Positions 53,822 to 63,300 of a stretch of DNA of 64,000 bases are shown piece by piece (the first letter of the stretch is position 1; the number at the start of each line of letters is the position of its first letter). The position numbers and the translations under genes were made by a program. The stretch is from Aliitabrizicola sp031408575 (lineage in GTDB: Bacteria; Pseudomonadota; Alphaproteobacteria; Rhodobacterales; Rhodobacteraceae), in assembly GCA_031408575.1 (NCBI GenBank), contig JANNWS010000022.1:1-64000 (forward strand), read 5' to 3'. A model generated the notes under the pieces. The model saw only the letters and a program-made list of their open reading frames with translations. It did not search any database and had not been told where the DNA came from.

Positions 53822-54831
53822 GGCGTCAGTTCGGCCAGCGCCGCGTCAAGCAGCGCCAGCCCCGCGCCGGGGCGACCGGCTCCTTCGGAAAGCACGCGCC
53901 GCCAACCGCGTGCGCCAGGCTGTCCCGCGAAAAGGCCCAGCATATGGCGCGTGATCTGGTGCAGGCGGCCCCCGCCTTCCAAATGACGCGCGATATAGGG
54001 GCGCATCGCATCGACCACCTCAGGCAGGTCACGGCCCGGCCCGTCGCCCCACATCGCATCTGCCCCGATCAGCACGCGGCCCGGATCGTGATAGGCGGCC
54101 CGGCCCAGCATCACGCCGTCCAGTCCCTGATCAAGCAGGCCCTGTGCCTGCTCCAGCGACGTGATGCCCCCGTTGATGCAGATCGTGAGGTGCGGGAAGG
54201 CGCGCTTCATCGCCACCACCAGCGGATAGTCCAGCGGCGGGATTTCGCGATTCTCCTTCGGGCTGAGGCCCTGCAGCCATGCCTTGCGGGCATGGATGAT
54301 GAAATGGGTCACGCCTGTTGCGCTGACTGTTTCCAGAAACGCAGGCAAGACGTCCTGCGGAACCTGATCGTCCACGCCGATGCGGCATTTGACGGTGACC
54401 GGCACCGGGCTTTGCGCGATCATCGCCGCCACACATTCGGCCACAAGGGTGGGCCGTTCCATCAGCACTGCACCGAAACAGCCCGACTGCACGCGGTCGG
54501 ACGGACAGCCGACGTTAAGATTGATCTCGTCATAGCCCCAGTCGCGCGCGATCCGCACCGCCTGCGCCAGTTCCGCCGGATCAGAGCCGCCAAGTTGCAG
54601 AGCCACGGGATGTTCCTCGGGCGAAAACCCCAGCAGACGGTCGCGCGGGCCGTGGATCACCGCAGGGGCTGTCACCATCTCGGTATAAAGAATTGCCCGC
54701 CGCGTCATCAGCCGGTGCAGGTGGCGACAGTGGCGGTCCGTCCAGTCCATCATGGGTGCAACGCTCAAACGATGGGCTTTATGGAACCTCCTGCTTTCAC
54801 TGGTTTCTTGGCTGTATACGCCTATTTTCAT
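53803..54831 (-). CDS. dusA: tRNA-dihydrouridine synthase DusA
   Basis: DusA reduces uridines 20/20a in tRNA with FMN. The 342-residue protein has the typical SVAPMMDWTDRHCR, the catalytic-Cys block NLNVGCPSDRVQSGCFGAVLM and the FMN-site lysine in VTVKCRIG. It also has HARKAWLQGLSPKENR and GGITS. The residues before SVAPMMDW (MKIGVYSQETSESRRFHKAHR) look unlike usual DusA N-termini and may be supplied by inserted DNA. An integrase gene lies divergently right beside its 5' end. ATG at 54831 is preferred to a TTG at 54846. Confidence 0.95.
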   Translation of the reverse strand: MKIGVYSQETSESRRFHKAHRLSVAPMMDWTDRHCRHLHRLMTRRAILYTEMVTAPAVIHGPRDRLLGFSPEEHPVALQLGGSDPAELAQAVRIARDWGYDEINLNVGCPSDRVQSGCFGAVLMERPTLVAECVAAMIAQSPVPVTVKCRIGVDDQVPQDVLPAFLETVSATGVTHFIIHARKAWLQGLSPKENREIPPLDYPLVVAMKRAFPHLTICINGGITSLEQAQGLLDQGLDGVMLGRAAYHDPGRVLIGADAMWGDGPGRDLPEVVDAMRPYIARHLEGGGRLHQITRHMLGLFAGQPGARGWRRVLSEGAGRPGAGLALLDAALAELTPYVASA

Positions 54832-55000
54832 TGAACTAAAATCCAATCACCAGTGCAGATCAACGCAGTTTGGTCGCCGGTCGTCGCTAGTCGGATGCTG
54901 GCTCACCGTAACAATATTTGCAAATAGTTTGCGAGCCTTGCATATTTCTGGCAGTCCATTTGCACTTTCAATGGAAATGACAGGAGACAGAAAATACATC
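54832..55000. other. AT-rich junction between dusA and integrase, probable attachment region
   Basis: This 169-base gap is distinctly AT-richer than the surrounding genes and separates the 5' ends of dusA and a tyrosine recombinase. Islands that use dusA integrate at its 5' end. I could not find the partner repeat within the window by eye. An AGGAGA lies about 14 bases before the integrase ATG. Confidence 0.5.
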
Positions 55001-56068
55001 ATGGGTTCAGTATTCACCACCCCTACAGGCCGCTATGTCGCGCAGGTCAATCGAGGCGGAACCAGACGGTCCAAGACGTTTGATAAGAAGTCGGAGGCCG
55101 ACCGTTGGATCAGGGTCGAGGAGGGTCGGGTTGAGCAGCGTGGGGCGGTTTCACGCGATCCCCGATTGACAGACATTTTGGAGGCATACGTTTCTGCCCT
55201 TGAGGACGGAAAGGCCGGAACAGGCAAAAGCCGCGCAGTCTCCTTGCGGATGGTCAATGAGCGGCTGGGTCGAAAGAAGCTGTCGCAGTTAGATGTCGAG
55301 GCGTGGCGCGGCTTTGCCATGGAACGGGCCGCTTCTGGGGCTGGTCCGGCGACGGTGATGATGGACCTCAGTTTTGTCGGCAGCGCCCTGCGCCACGGTG
55401 CGCCGCTCATGAATGCGGATGCCTCCATTGCCCTCGCGGCCTTGGGCAGCGCACGCCGTATCCTTTCGGTGACCTGCATTGTCGGCAAGCCGCTGGAGCG
55501 CGACCGGCTCCTGTCTGACGAAGAACTCCAGCGCATGTTTGACTTCTGGGACCAGAGACGCCGCGCCATTCCGATGCAGGAAATCGTGTTGTTCTTGGCA
55601 TCCACGGCCATGCGGCTGTCCGAGGTTACTCGGATCACTTGGGACGACTATGACGCCGCAGCGCGAACCGTGCTGATCCGGTCGCGGAAGCATCCGAGCG
55701 AGAAGGACCGGAACGATCAGGTGATCCCTTTGCTGCGAGGCCATTTCCGGTTCAAAGGCGAGATCATCGACCCTGTGGCCTTGATCGAGGATCGGCGGAA
55801 ATTCCGGCGTGGCGAGGCCGAGATATGGCCGTTCGACTCAGCGACGATCAGCACCAGCTTCACCCGCGCCGTCGCTGCCTGTGGGATTGAGGACGCGAGG
55901 CTTCACGATCTTCGACATGTTGGTGTGACCAATTTGTTCAGGGCTGGGCTGAGTCTGGTAGAAGTCGCGCGAGTCAGCGGCCACCGCGATCTACATTCGC
56001 TGAAACGATATGAGGGAAACCAAGCCCGACATCGCGCCTGTGATGGTCTGGCAGATCGAGGGCTTTGA
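55001..56068 (+). CDS. Tyrosine recombinase (dusA-associated integrase)
   Basis: The 355-residue integrase has an N-terminal arm-type DNA-binding start (GRYVAQVNRGGTRRSKTFDKKSEADRW, landmark RRSKTFDKKSEADRW), a SAM-like core-binding domain (about 55-145) and a complete catalytic set. The set is R205 (STAMRLSEV), K230 (RSRKHPS), H302 and R305 (LHDLRHVG), H328 (SGHRD) and Y337 (LKRYEG). It should be active. The tail after Tyr is short. Alternative ATGs at 54971 and 54977 exist. Its neighbour dusA is a known insertion site for such elements. Confidence 0.88.
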   Translation: MGSVFTTPTGRYVAQVNRGGTRRSKTFDKKSEADRWIRVEEGRVEQRGAVSRDPRLTDILEAYVSALEDGKAGTGKSRAVSLRMVNERLGRKKLSQLDVEAWRGFAMERAASGAGPATVMMDLSFVGSALRHGAPLMNADASIALAALGSARRILSVTCIVGKPLERDRLLSDEELQRMFDFWDQRRRAIPMQEIVLFLASTAMRLSEVTRITWDDYDAAARTVLIRSRKHPSEKDRNDQVIPLLRGHFRFKGEIIDPVALIEDRRKFRRGEAEIWPFDSATISTSFTRAVAACGIEDARLHDLRHVGVTNLFRAGLSLVEVARVSGHRDLHSLKRYEGNQARHRACDGLADRGL

Positions 56069-56687
56069 CTGGCACGGTGCCATCAATCTGCTTGATCTCG
56101 TGGAACGCCGATGCGTTTTTGAGCGCACTGGGGCGGGAGGTGGTATTCTCCTCGTGATGCCGATCATGGTGGTTGGTCTTCTTCCTGACGTTGAAGGAAA
56201 GTGCCACCGGCAGTGTAGCCCCGGGCTTCTCGCTGCACTCGATGAAAGTGTTCGTGCGCGGTTCTGGGACGCACGTGCTATCTCACACCCCGCTGAATTC
56301 ACGCTGCGCCGTAACGAACTTGAGAAACTCAGGACCATCGAAACGAGTGACGCCGAGGGCGTGGCAGGGAACATTTATCAACTGGAAGTTGATTGCGCCA
56401 AGGAAATCTCGGAGGACCCGAGCGACTACTTACAACCAAGCCCCCGGCGATGGTCGTCGGGGACATCAACGGAAAGGAATGACAAGTTGAACGAAACAGG
56501 AACACGTTTCCGGCCACGTGGGCGGAGGCCTTCGGGCTGGATAACTTCAAGGCTATCTCTGATGGTAAGCGCATCACTGCCGATCAGTTCAACAAGCTGT
56601 TCGGAACCGAGACGAAGATCGGCCTGCACCGGATCGACTGGGACAAACCGGTGGGAGTTGTGCAGCGGATGGCGCGGGGCTTCAACA
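56069..56687 (+). pseudogene. Unrecognised coding fragments left of the IS5-family element
   Basis: No intact gene is seen in these 619 bases, but protein-like stretches appear in different frames. In frame with 56340 there is FTLRRNELEKLRTIETSDAE and what follows, to about 56430. In another frame, from about 56483 to the IS end, there is TWAEAFGLDNFKAISDGK followed by ITADQFNKLFGTETKIGLHR and VVQRMARGFNRALLH. The second stretch lacks a start codon and is cut by the insertion sequence. They look like remains of one or two genes carried by the integrated element. I recognise neither. Confidence 0.4.
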
Positions 56688-57783
56688 GGGCTCTGTTGCA
56701 CAAATCAGCTGATGGCCGGACTTGCCCCTTCCCCGGACAGGCTCATCCCACGGCTTCCGTGACGGGGATACCTGGGGCAGTGAGGCCGTTGAGAACGGCG
56801 GCACGGACCTGGAACTCAGCGACCTGACGGTTGAAGTCCCGCGCCATTCGGCGCTGACCCAGCAGTTTCAGACACTGCATCTTGGTTTCGACGCGGCTCC
56901 GGCGGTGATAGCCGCTCCATTGTCGCCAGATGGTCCGACCGAACCGCCGTGATGCGCGCAGAGCCTCGTTGCGCGCGATCGCGCCGGGGGTGTCAGGCTT
57001 CCATGGCTTGGCGCGTTCTTGCGCGGCGGGATGATGGCGGCCGCGCCGCGCTCGGCGATGGCCTCGTGGCACTTGCGGGTGTCGAAGGCACCATCAGCGG
57101 TGACGCTGGCGATTTCCTGCTCGGGCGGGATCTGTTTGAGAAGTTCAGGCAGCATAGGCGCGTCGCCCACGTCGCTGGTGGTGAACTCGGCCGCGCGGAT
57201 TTCCAAGGTTTGCGCGTCAATTCCGATGTGGGTCTTGCGCCAGACACGGCGTTTGGTCCCGCCATGCTTGCGGGCGTTCCATTCCCCTTCGCCCTCGACC
57301 TTGATGCCGGTGCTGTCGATCAAGAGGTGCAGCGGCCCTTGCGATCCGCGATACGGGATGTTGACCTTCAGGGTCTTCTGGCGGCGGCTCAGCGTGCTGA
57401 AGTTGGGCACCGCCCAGTCCAGGTCGATCAGCCCCAGCAGGCTCTCGACAAAGCCGGTCGTCTGCCGCAGCGCCATGCCGAACAGCACCTTCATCGTCAG
57501 GCAGGTCGGGATGGCGTTCGTCAGGAAAACAGTCCCCCGGACTGTTTTCTGATCCTCCTCACCACTGTAGTCGGGTTGTCGGCCGCGCTTGCAGGTCGGC
57601 GCGGCCTCCCAGGTCATGGCGGGATCAAACCAGATCGTCAGCGAGCCCCGCCGCTTCAGCGCTTCGTTATACGCGGGCCAGTTCCGGGTCTTGTAGGCGG
57701 GGAGTGTGGGTCTGCTCATGCAGCACACCTACCACGCTGGATTCACAAGATGAATCCCTCACGCGATTTGTGCAACAGAGCCC
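56688..57783. mobile_element. IS5-family insertion sequence
   Basis: The element is bounded by perfect 19-bp inverted repeats (left 56688-56706, beginning GGGCTCTGTTGCACAAATC; right 57765-57783, its exact complement). It is about 1.1 kb with one transposase gene on the minus strand. No target duplication is visible: the flanks are AACA on the left and CTTC on the right, and the sequences on both sides belong to different genes. This suggests rearrangement after insertion. Confidence 0.9.
56743..57728 (-). pseudogene. IS5-family transposase with frameshift
   Basis: The DDE transposase begins at about 57728 with a typical IS5 start (PAYKTRNWPAYNEALKRRGS). It includes the catalytic regions LLIDSTGIKV and VTADGAFDTRKCHEA, then changes frame near 57011-57014. 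The rest (KPWKPDTPGAIARNEALRAS, then SGYHRRSRVETKM with the catalytic Glu) continues in another frame to 56743. Compared with the expected RKNAKPWKP, the copy has two extra bases (a GC doubled). The transposase is thus probably inactive unless frameshifting restores it. Confidence 0.85.
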
Positions 57784-58105
57784 CTTCGAGCACATCTTCG
57801 ACCGGGTCTGCCGAGCGTATCAGATTGAGCACCGGCTGACCAAGATCAAGCACCCCTGGACGAATGGTCAGGTCGAAAGAATGAACCGCACGATCAAGGA
57901 GGCGACCGTCAAACGCTTCCACTACGACGACCACGACCAGCTGCGAAATCACCTGGCTAACTTCATCAGCGCATACAACTTCGGCCGAAGACTGAAGACC
58001 CTCAAAGGCCTCAAGCCCTACGAGGTCATCTGCAAACAATGGACGATCGAACCGGAAAGGTTCACCCTAAATTCGATGCATCAAATGCCGGGACGCGACA
58101 GGTAG
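57784..58105 (+). pseudogene. 3' remnant of an IS481-type transposase
   Basis: Directly after the IS5 right end, the frame reads PFEHIFDRVCRAYQIEHRL, then HPWTNGQVERMNRTIKEATV and YDDHDQLRNHLANF, then HQMPGRDR. This is the C-terminal third of an IS481-family DDE transposase, including its last catalytic Glu (QVERMNR). The N-terminal two thirds are missing: the DNA on the other side of the IS5 element is unrelated. The remnant cannot be functional. Confidence 0.88.
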
Positions 58106-58157
58106 GCTAACCCATCGATCCAGACACTCCATTTACAATCACAGCGCAATCAGACTA

Positions 58158-58172
58158 GAACATAAAGTGAAC
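58158..58172. promoter_or_regulatory. LexA box (alphaproteobacterial SOS operator)
   Basis: GAAC-ATAAAGT-GAAC exactly matches the alphaproteobacterial LexA consensus GAAC-N7-GAAC. It ends 17 bases before the imuA GTG start, where LexA would block the promoter of imuA-imuB-dnaE2 until DNA damage. Confidence 0.9.
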
Positions 58173-58189
58173 ATATAAAGGGATTCTCT

Positions 58190-58876
58190 GTGCGGTGTCT
58201 GCTAGCCAACACACCAAAGCCACGCCCCGAACCGATGCGGGGCTTCACGCAGGCCAGTGCACGGACCCTGTCGGAGGTGTTTGCGACCACATCAACGGAT
58301 GGTGGCGTGGAGGGCTTTGTCACATCCGTCCTTCCCGATGCGCAGATGCCGATCCTGTGGGTGCAGGATCATCTGTCGCAGAACGAGGCGGGGCGACCTT
58401 ATCTTCTGGGGTTGATGTCAACACGCACAGTCATCCATATCACCCTACACCGGGCCGCAGATGTTCTCTGGGCGATGGAGGAAGGACTACGCTGCACATC
58501 ACTGGTGGCTGTAATCGGCGAGGTTTGGGGCGCACCGCCCATTCTGGATTTCACCGCAACACGGCGGCTGGCCACAAGGGCCGAGGCAAGCAATCTGCCT
58601 TGCTGGTTGGTGCGCCGGGGGGCAACGCCCGATCTGAGTGCTGCGCGAAACCGCTGGCGGATTGCATCACTGCCATCTTTGGCACACCCCTACGATCCAC
58701 AAGCCCCCGGCAATCCACGCTGGCAGGTGGAGTTGTTCCGATCACGGCAGGCGCAAACAGGCATATGGGTGGCAACCTATGACCGGGCGGCGGATCGTGT
58801 CGATTTTTCTGCCCCATTTCGCGATGGAGCGGTGGCAGAAGACGATAACGCGACAGGGCGACGCGCCACCGGATGA
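58190..58876 (+). CDS. imuA: ImuA, SOS mutagenesis accessory protein
   Basis: The 228-residue protein matches the RecA-like/SulA-like ImuA family. Landmarks are ILWVQDHLSQNEAGRPYLLGL (landmark WVQDHLSQNEAGRPYL), HITLHRAADVLWAMEEGLRC, AVIGEVWG and a C-terminal WQVELFRSRQAQTGIW. ImuA supports ImuB and DnaE2 in translesion synthesis. The GTG start is backed by AAGGGA 7 bases upstream and the LexA box just before; an ATG at 58235 is the alternative. It overlaps imuB by 98 bases. Confidence 0.9.
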   Translation: MRCLLANTPKPRPEPMRGFTQASARTLSEVFATTSTDGGVEGFVTSVLPDAQMPILWVQDHLSQNEAGRPYLLGLMSTRTVIHITLHRAADVLWAMEEGLRCTSLVAVIGEVWGAPPILDFTATRRLATRAEASNLPCWLVRRGATPDLSAARNRWRIASLPSLAHPYDPQAPGNPRWQVELFRSRQAQTGIWVATYDRAADRVDFSAPFRDGAVAEDDNATGRRATG

Positions 58877-60305
58877 CGTGGCAGTCGTGCTGGCCACCGA
58901 AGGACCGCATGGCCCGGTGATACATGCCACCAACCGGGCTGCGCGTCTGGCAGGCATCCTTGCGGGTGCGCGGGTGGCCGACATGCGGGCGATATGCCCT
59001 GACCTGCGGGTCGAATATGCCGATGTCACGGGCGACGGCCAAGCGCTGAAGCGGCTGATGCTTTGGACGCGACGCTGGTGCCCCTGGACTGTAGTCGACG
59101 GGGCGGATGGGCTGACCCTAGACACCACCGGGGCGGATCACCTGATGGGCGGCGAGACCCCTATGCTGGAAGAGATGGAGGCGCGGTTGTCGCTACTTGG
59201 TGTGGGCGCGCGGCTGGCGGTGGCGCCGACATGGGGCGCAGCCTGGGCTTTGGCGCGGCATGGCCCGGTGCGGGCGATCTGTCCCGAGGGCGGGATCGCG
59301 GCGGCACTGGAGCGTTTGCCGGTGGCGGGGTTGCGGCTGGATGGCGAGACATTGCTTTTGCTCCAGCGTCTCGGTCTCAAGACCATCGGCACCCTCGCCG
59401 TCGTCCCGCGCTTGTCGCTCGCCCGACGCTTTGTCCGCAGCGCCTTGCCTGCCAATCCGCTGCTGCGTCTGGATCAGGCGATGGGGGCAATGGCGGAACC
59501 TGTCGCCAGCGTCGATGCCCCGCACCGGATGCGAGCCGAGGCGCGGCTGGCCGAACCCATTCAGGACCCGACGCATTACTTGCCGTCCTTGTGCGAAAGC
59601 CTTTGCGCCCAATTGGCCCATGCCGGATTGGGATGCCGCAAGCTGCACCTGACCGTCTACCGCACCGATGGCGAGGTCAGTATGATCGATCTTGGCATCG
59701 CCAGCGGCAGCAGGGATGCGCGCCATCTGCACGGGCTTTTCAAGGGCAAGCTGGAGCGCATCAATCCCGGCTTCGGCTTTGACCTGATCACGCTGGACGC
59801 CGGGATGGTGGAGCCCCTCGGCATGCTGCAGACACGGCTGGATGGCACGGCAGAGCATGACCTGCACTTGCCGCAACTGATCGACCGGCTGGCCGCGCGC
59901 TTTGGTGCCAAGGCGATCAAAGCGCCCACCTTGCACGCCAGCCATGTGCCGGAGCGCGCCGAAATCTGGGGCAATGTTGCCACCAAGCCCCCTGCGTCCG
60001 AACTTACCAAGGAACGCCCGATCCGTCTTCTGACCCACCCCGAGGAAATCCGCGTCCTTTACGCCGTGCCCGAAGGCCCACCCGCGCAATTCGTCTGGCG
60101 CAAGCAGACCCACCACGTCGCCCGCTACGAAGGCCCCGAACGCATCGCGCCAGAATGGTGGACGGATCGCCCCGGCACCCGCCTGCGCGATTACTTCAAG
60201 ATCGAGGATCAGGCGGGTCGCCGCTTCTGGCTGTTCCGCGAGGGGTTGCATGAAGACGGGCGCGGCGGCGATCCTTGCTGGTTTCTTCACGGGATGTTCG
60301 CCTGA
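58779..60305 (+). CDS. imuB: ImuB, inactive Y-family polymerase of the mutasome
   Basis: The 508-residue Y-family homologue lacks the catalytic acidic residues of active enzymes: the start reads IVSIFLPHFAMERW instead of a DxD-type motif, and GADGLTLDTTGADHL stands where the second acidic pair would be. It serves as the hub that binds the beta clamp and DnaE2. The C-terminal ImuB domain is present (RIAPEWWTDRPGTRLRDYF, landmark PEWWTD). The ATG at 58779 is chosen by homology; the TGA overlaps the dnaE2 ATG. Confidence 0.92.
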   Translation: MTGRRIVSIFLPHFAMERWQKTITRQGDAPPDDVAVVLATEGPHGPVIHATNRAARLAGILAGARVADMRAICPDLRVEYADVTGDGQALKRLMLWTRRWCPWTVVDGADGLTLDTTGADHLMGGETPMLEEMEARLSLLGVGARLAVAPTWGAAWALARHGPVRAICPEGGIAAALERLPVAGLRLDGETLLLLQRLGLKTIGTLAVVPRLSLARRFVRSALPANPLLRLDQAMGAMAEPVASVDAPHRMRAEARLAEPIQDPTHYLPSLCESLCAQLAHAGLGCRKLHLTVYRTDGEVSMIDLGIASGSRDARHLHGLFKGKLERINPGFGFDLITLDAGMVEPLGMLQTRLDGTAEHDLHLPQLIDRLAARFGAKAIKAPTLHASHVPERAEIWGNVATKPPASELTKERPIRLLTHPEEIRVLYAVPEGPPAQFVWRKQTHHVARYEGPERIAPEWWTDRPGTRLRDYFKIEDQAGRRFWLFREGLHEDGRGGDPCWFLHGMFA

Positions 60306-63300
60306 TGCCCGAGATGGACAATCAGCGCCCGCGGCGCACATTGAAGGACGAGGGCTTTGCCCCGAACCCGCGCGCGCCCTTTGTGGAACTGGGGGTGACC
60401 AGTTGTTTTTCGTTTCTGCGCGGTGCATCCGATGCCGTCGATCTGGCTGCAACGGCTGCCTCACAAGGCCATGACGCCATCGGCATCGCCGATCTGAACA
60501 CGATGGCCGGGGTCGTGCGCCTGCATTGCGAGGCGCTGAAGGCGGCCCTGCGCCCGGTGATCGGCTGCCGGTTACAACTGGTCAGCGGTGAGGCATTTCT
60601 GGCCTATCCGCGCGACCGCGCCGCCTATGGCCGCCTGTGCATGCTGCTGTCCAAGGGCAAGATGCAGGATGTGAACGGCGACTGGCAGGCCAAGGGGGTC
60701 TGCGACATCACACTGGACGATCTGGCCGCCCATGCAACAGGCGTGCAGCTGATCGCAATGCCACCTGATAATCTTGACCCTTTCGCCGCCGATCTTGCCC
60801 GCTTTGCCCGCCGCCTGCCGACGCTCGGCCATATCGCCGCAAGTTACCTCTATCGCGGCAACGACAGGGCGCGGATCAACCGGCTGGACCAACTGGCGCG
60901 CGCGCAAGGGTTATCGATCCTCGCCACCAATGACGTGCATTACCACGCGCCCGACCGCCGCCCCTTGCAGGATGTGATGGCATGCATCCTCCACAAAACG
61001 ACGATCACCAAGGCGGGGTTCCTGCTGGATGCCAATGCCGAGCGGCATCTTAAATCCCCCGCCCAGATGGTCCGCCTTTTCGCCGAATGGCCGCACGCCA
61101 TCACCGCTACGCGGCAAGTAGCAGATGCCTGCAACTTCGACCTGCGCGAGCTTAGCTACGAGTACCCACACGAAACAATCCCCGAAGGCCGCACCTCGCA
61201 AAGCCATCTGGAGGAGCTAGCCTGGCAGGGTGCCACCTGGCGCTATCCCGACGGTCTGCCAGAAAAAATCCACGCGGTTCTGGTCAAAGAGCTGGCTATG
61301 ATCGCAAAGCTGAACATCGCCCAGTATTTCCTGACTGTCCATGACATCATCCAGTTCGCCCGCACCAAGGTGACGCCGCCGATCCTGTGTCAGGGGCGCG
61401 GATCGGCGGCCAATTCGGCGGTGTGTTTCGTGCTGGGGATCACCGCCGTCGACCCGTCGAAACACGACCTTCTTTTCGAGCGGTTCATCAGCGAGGAACG
61501 GCGCGAGCCCCCCGACATCGACGTCGATTTCGAACATGAACGCCGCGAAGAAGTGATCCAGTACGTCTATCAAAAATATGGTCGCCACCGCGCGGGCCTG
61601 TGTGCCACCGTGATTCACTACCGCCCCCGCATGGCGATCCGCGAGGTGGGCAAGGTGATGGGCCTGTCCGAAGACGTGACCTCGGCGCTGGCCAAGACGA
61701 TCTGGGGCAGCTGGGGGCATGAGGTCGGCGTGAAGGAGGCTACCGAAGCCGGGCTTGATCTGACCGACCCCCTGATGGCGCGCACGATCAGACTGGCCGA
61801 TCAGATGATCGGCATGCCGCGCCATCTGTCGCAGCATGTCGGTGGTTTCATCCTGACAGAGTCGCCCCTGACCCAGACCGTGCCCATCGGCAATGGCGCG
61901 ATGCCCGAGCGCAGTTTCATCGAATGGGACAAGGACGACATCGACGAGCTGCGTATCCTGAAGGTCGACGTTCTGGCGCTTGGGATGCTGACCTGCATCC
62001 GCAAGGCGTTCGATCTGATTGATGCGCATCACGGGCAGCGGTTCAATCTGGCAACCGTGCCGAAGGAAGACGCGGCGGTCTATGACATGCTCTGCAAGGG
62101 TGACAGTCTGGGAACATTCCAGGTCGAAAGCCGGGCACAGATGAACATGTTGCCGCGCCTGAAACCACGTGAGTTCTACGACCTTGTCATTCAGGTCGCC
62201 ATTGTCCGCCCCGGCCCTATTCAGGGTGACATGGTGCATCCTTTCCTGCGCCGCCGCAGCGGCAAGGAAACGGTGGCATATCCCTCTCCAGGCCCCGAGC
62301 ATGATCCTGACGAACTGAAGAAAATCCTCAACCGCACCCTCGGTGTCCCGATCTTTCAGGAACAGGCGATGAAAATTGCCATCGATGCAGCCAAGTTCAG
62401 TCCGGCTGAGGCGAACGAGCTGCGCAAGGCGATGGCCACGTTCCGGTCGCGGGGCACAATCGAGAAACTGCAGCAGAAGATGGTCGGGCGGATGATCGAC
62501 CGGGGCTATGACGCCGAATTTGCCCAGCGCTGTTTCGACCAGATCAAAGGCTTCGGCGAGTACGGCTTTCCCGAAAGCCATGCTGCCAGCTTTGCGCTGC
62601 TTGTCTACATCTCAAGCTGGATCAAGCTGCGCTATCCAGATGTTTTCTGTGCCGCTCTGTTGAATTCCCAACCCATGGGCTTCTATGCCCCTGCCCAGAT
62701 CGTGCGCGATGCTCGCGAGCATGGGGTCACGGTCCATGCGCCGGACGTAAACTACAGCTGTTGGGAAAATGTGCTGGAACCGCTCGGGCCAGGAGCTTTT
62801 GCCGTGCGCCTCGGTCTCAGGCAGGTAGATGGGTTGGCGCAGACCATGGCCTTGCGGCTAATCGCGGCCCGGGATGCGCCCTACACCGATCTTCAGGGCC
62901 TGAAGACCTTGGCGAAGATTGACGCCAGCACCATGCGCAGGCTGGCAGCCGCCGACGCATTCCGGTCCATGGCGCTGGACCGCAGACAGGCGCTCTGGGA
63001 TGCGCGCGCGCTCAGGGATGCGCCCGATCTACCGCTGTTTTCCGAGACGCGGGATGAGGGCACGGAGGTGCAGTTCGCCCTGCCGCAGATGCCCAATTGC
63101 GAACATGTGGTGGCTGATTACCAGACCTTGCGTCTGTCTCTGAAGGCCCATCCGATGGCCTTCCTGCGCAACAGCATGGCACGGCAAGGCTACATCAGCG
63201 CTGGTGATCTGCCGCGCCTGCGCAACAGGCAGCAGATTTCGCTGGCCGGGATTGTTCTGATCCGCCAACGCCCTGGCAGCGCCAAGGGGGTCTGCTTCAT

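Noticed and set aside
55974..56374. Minus-strand frames downstream of the integrase as an antitoxin or regulator
   Set aside because: No ribosome binding site or motif is visible, and three frames are open at once; they look like chance frames in a degraded zone.
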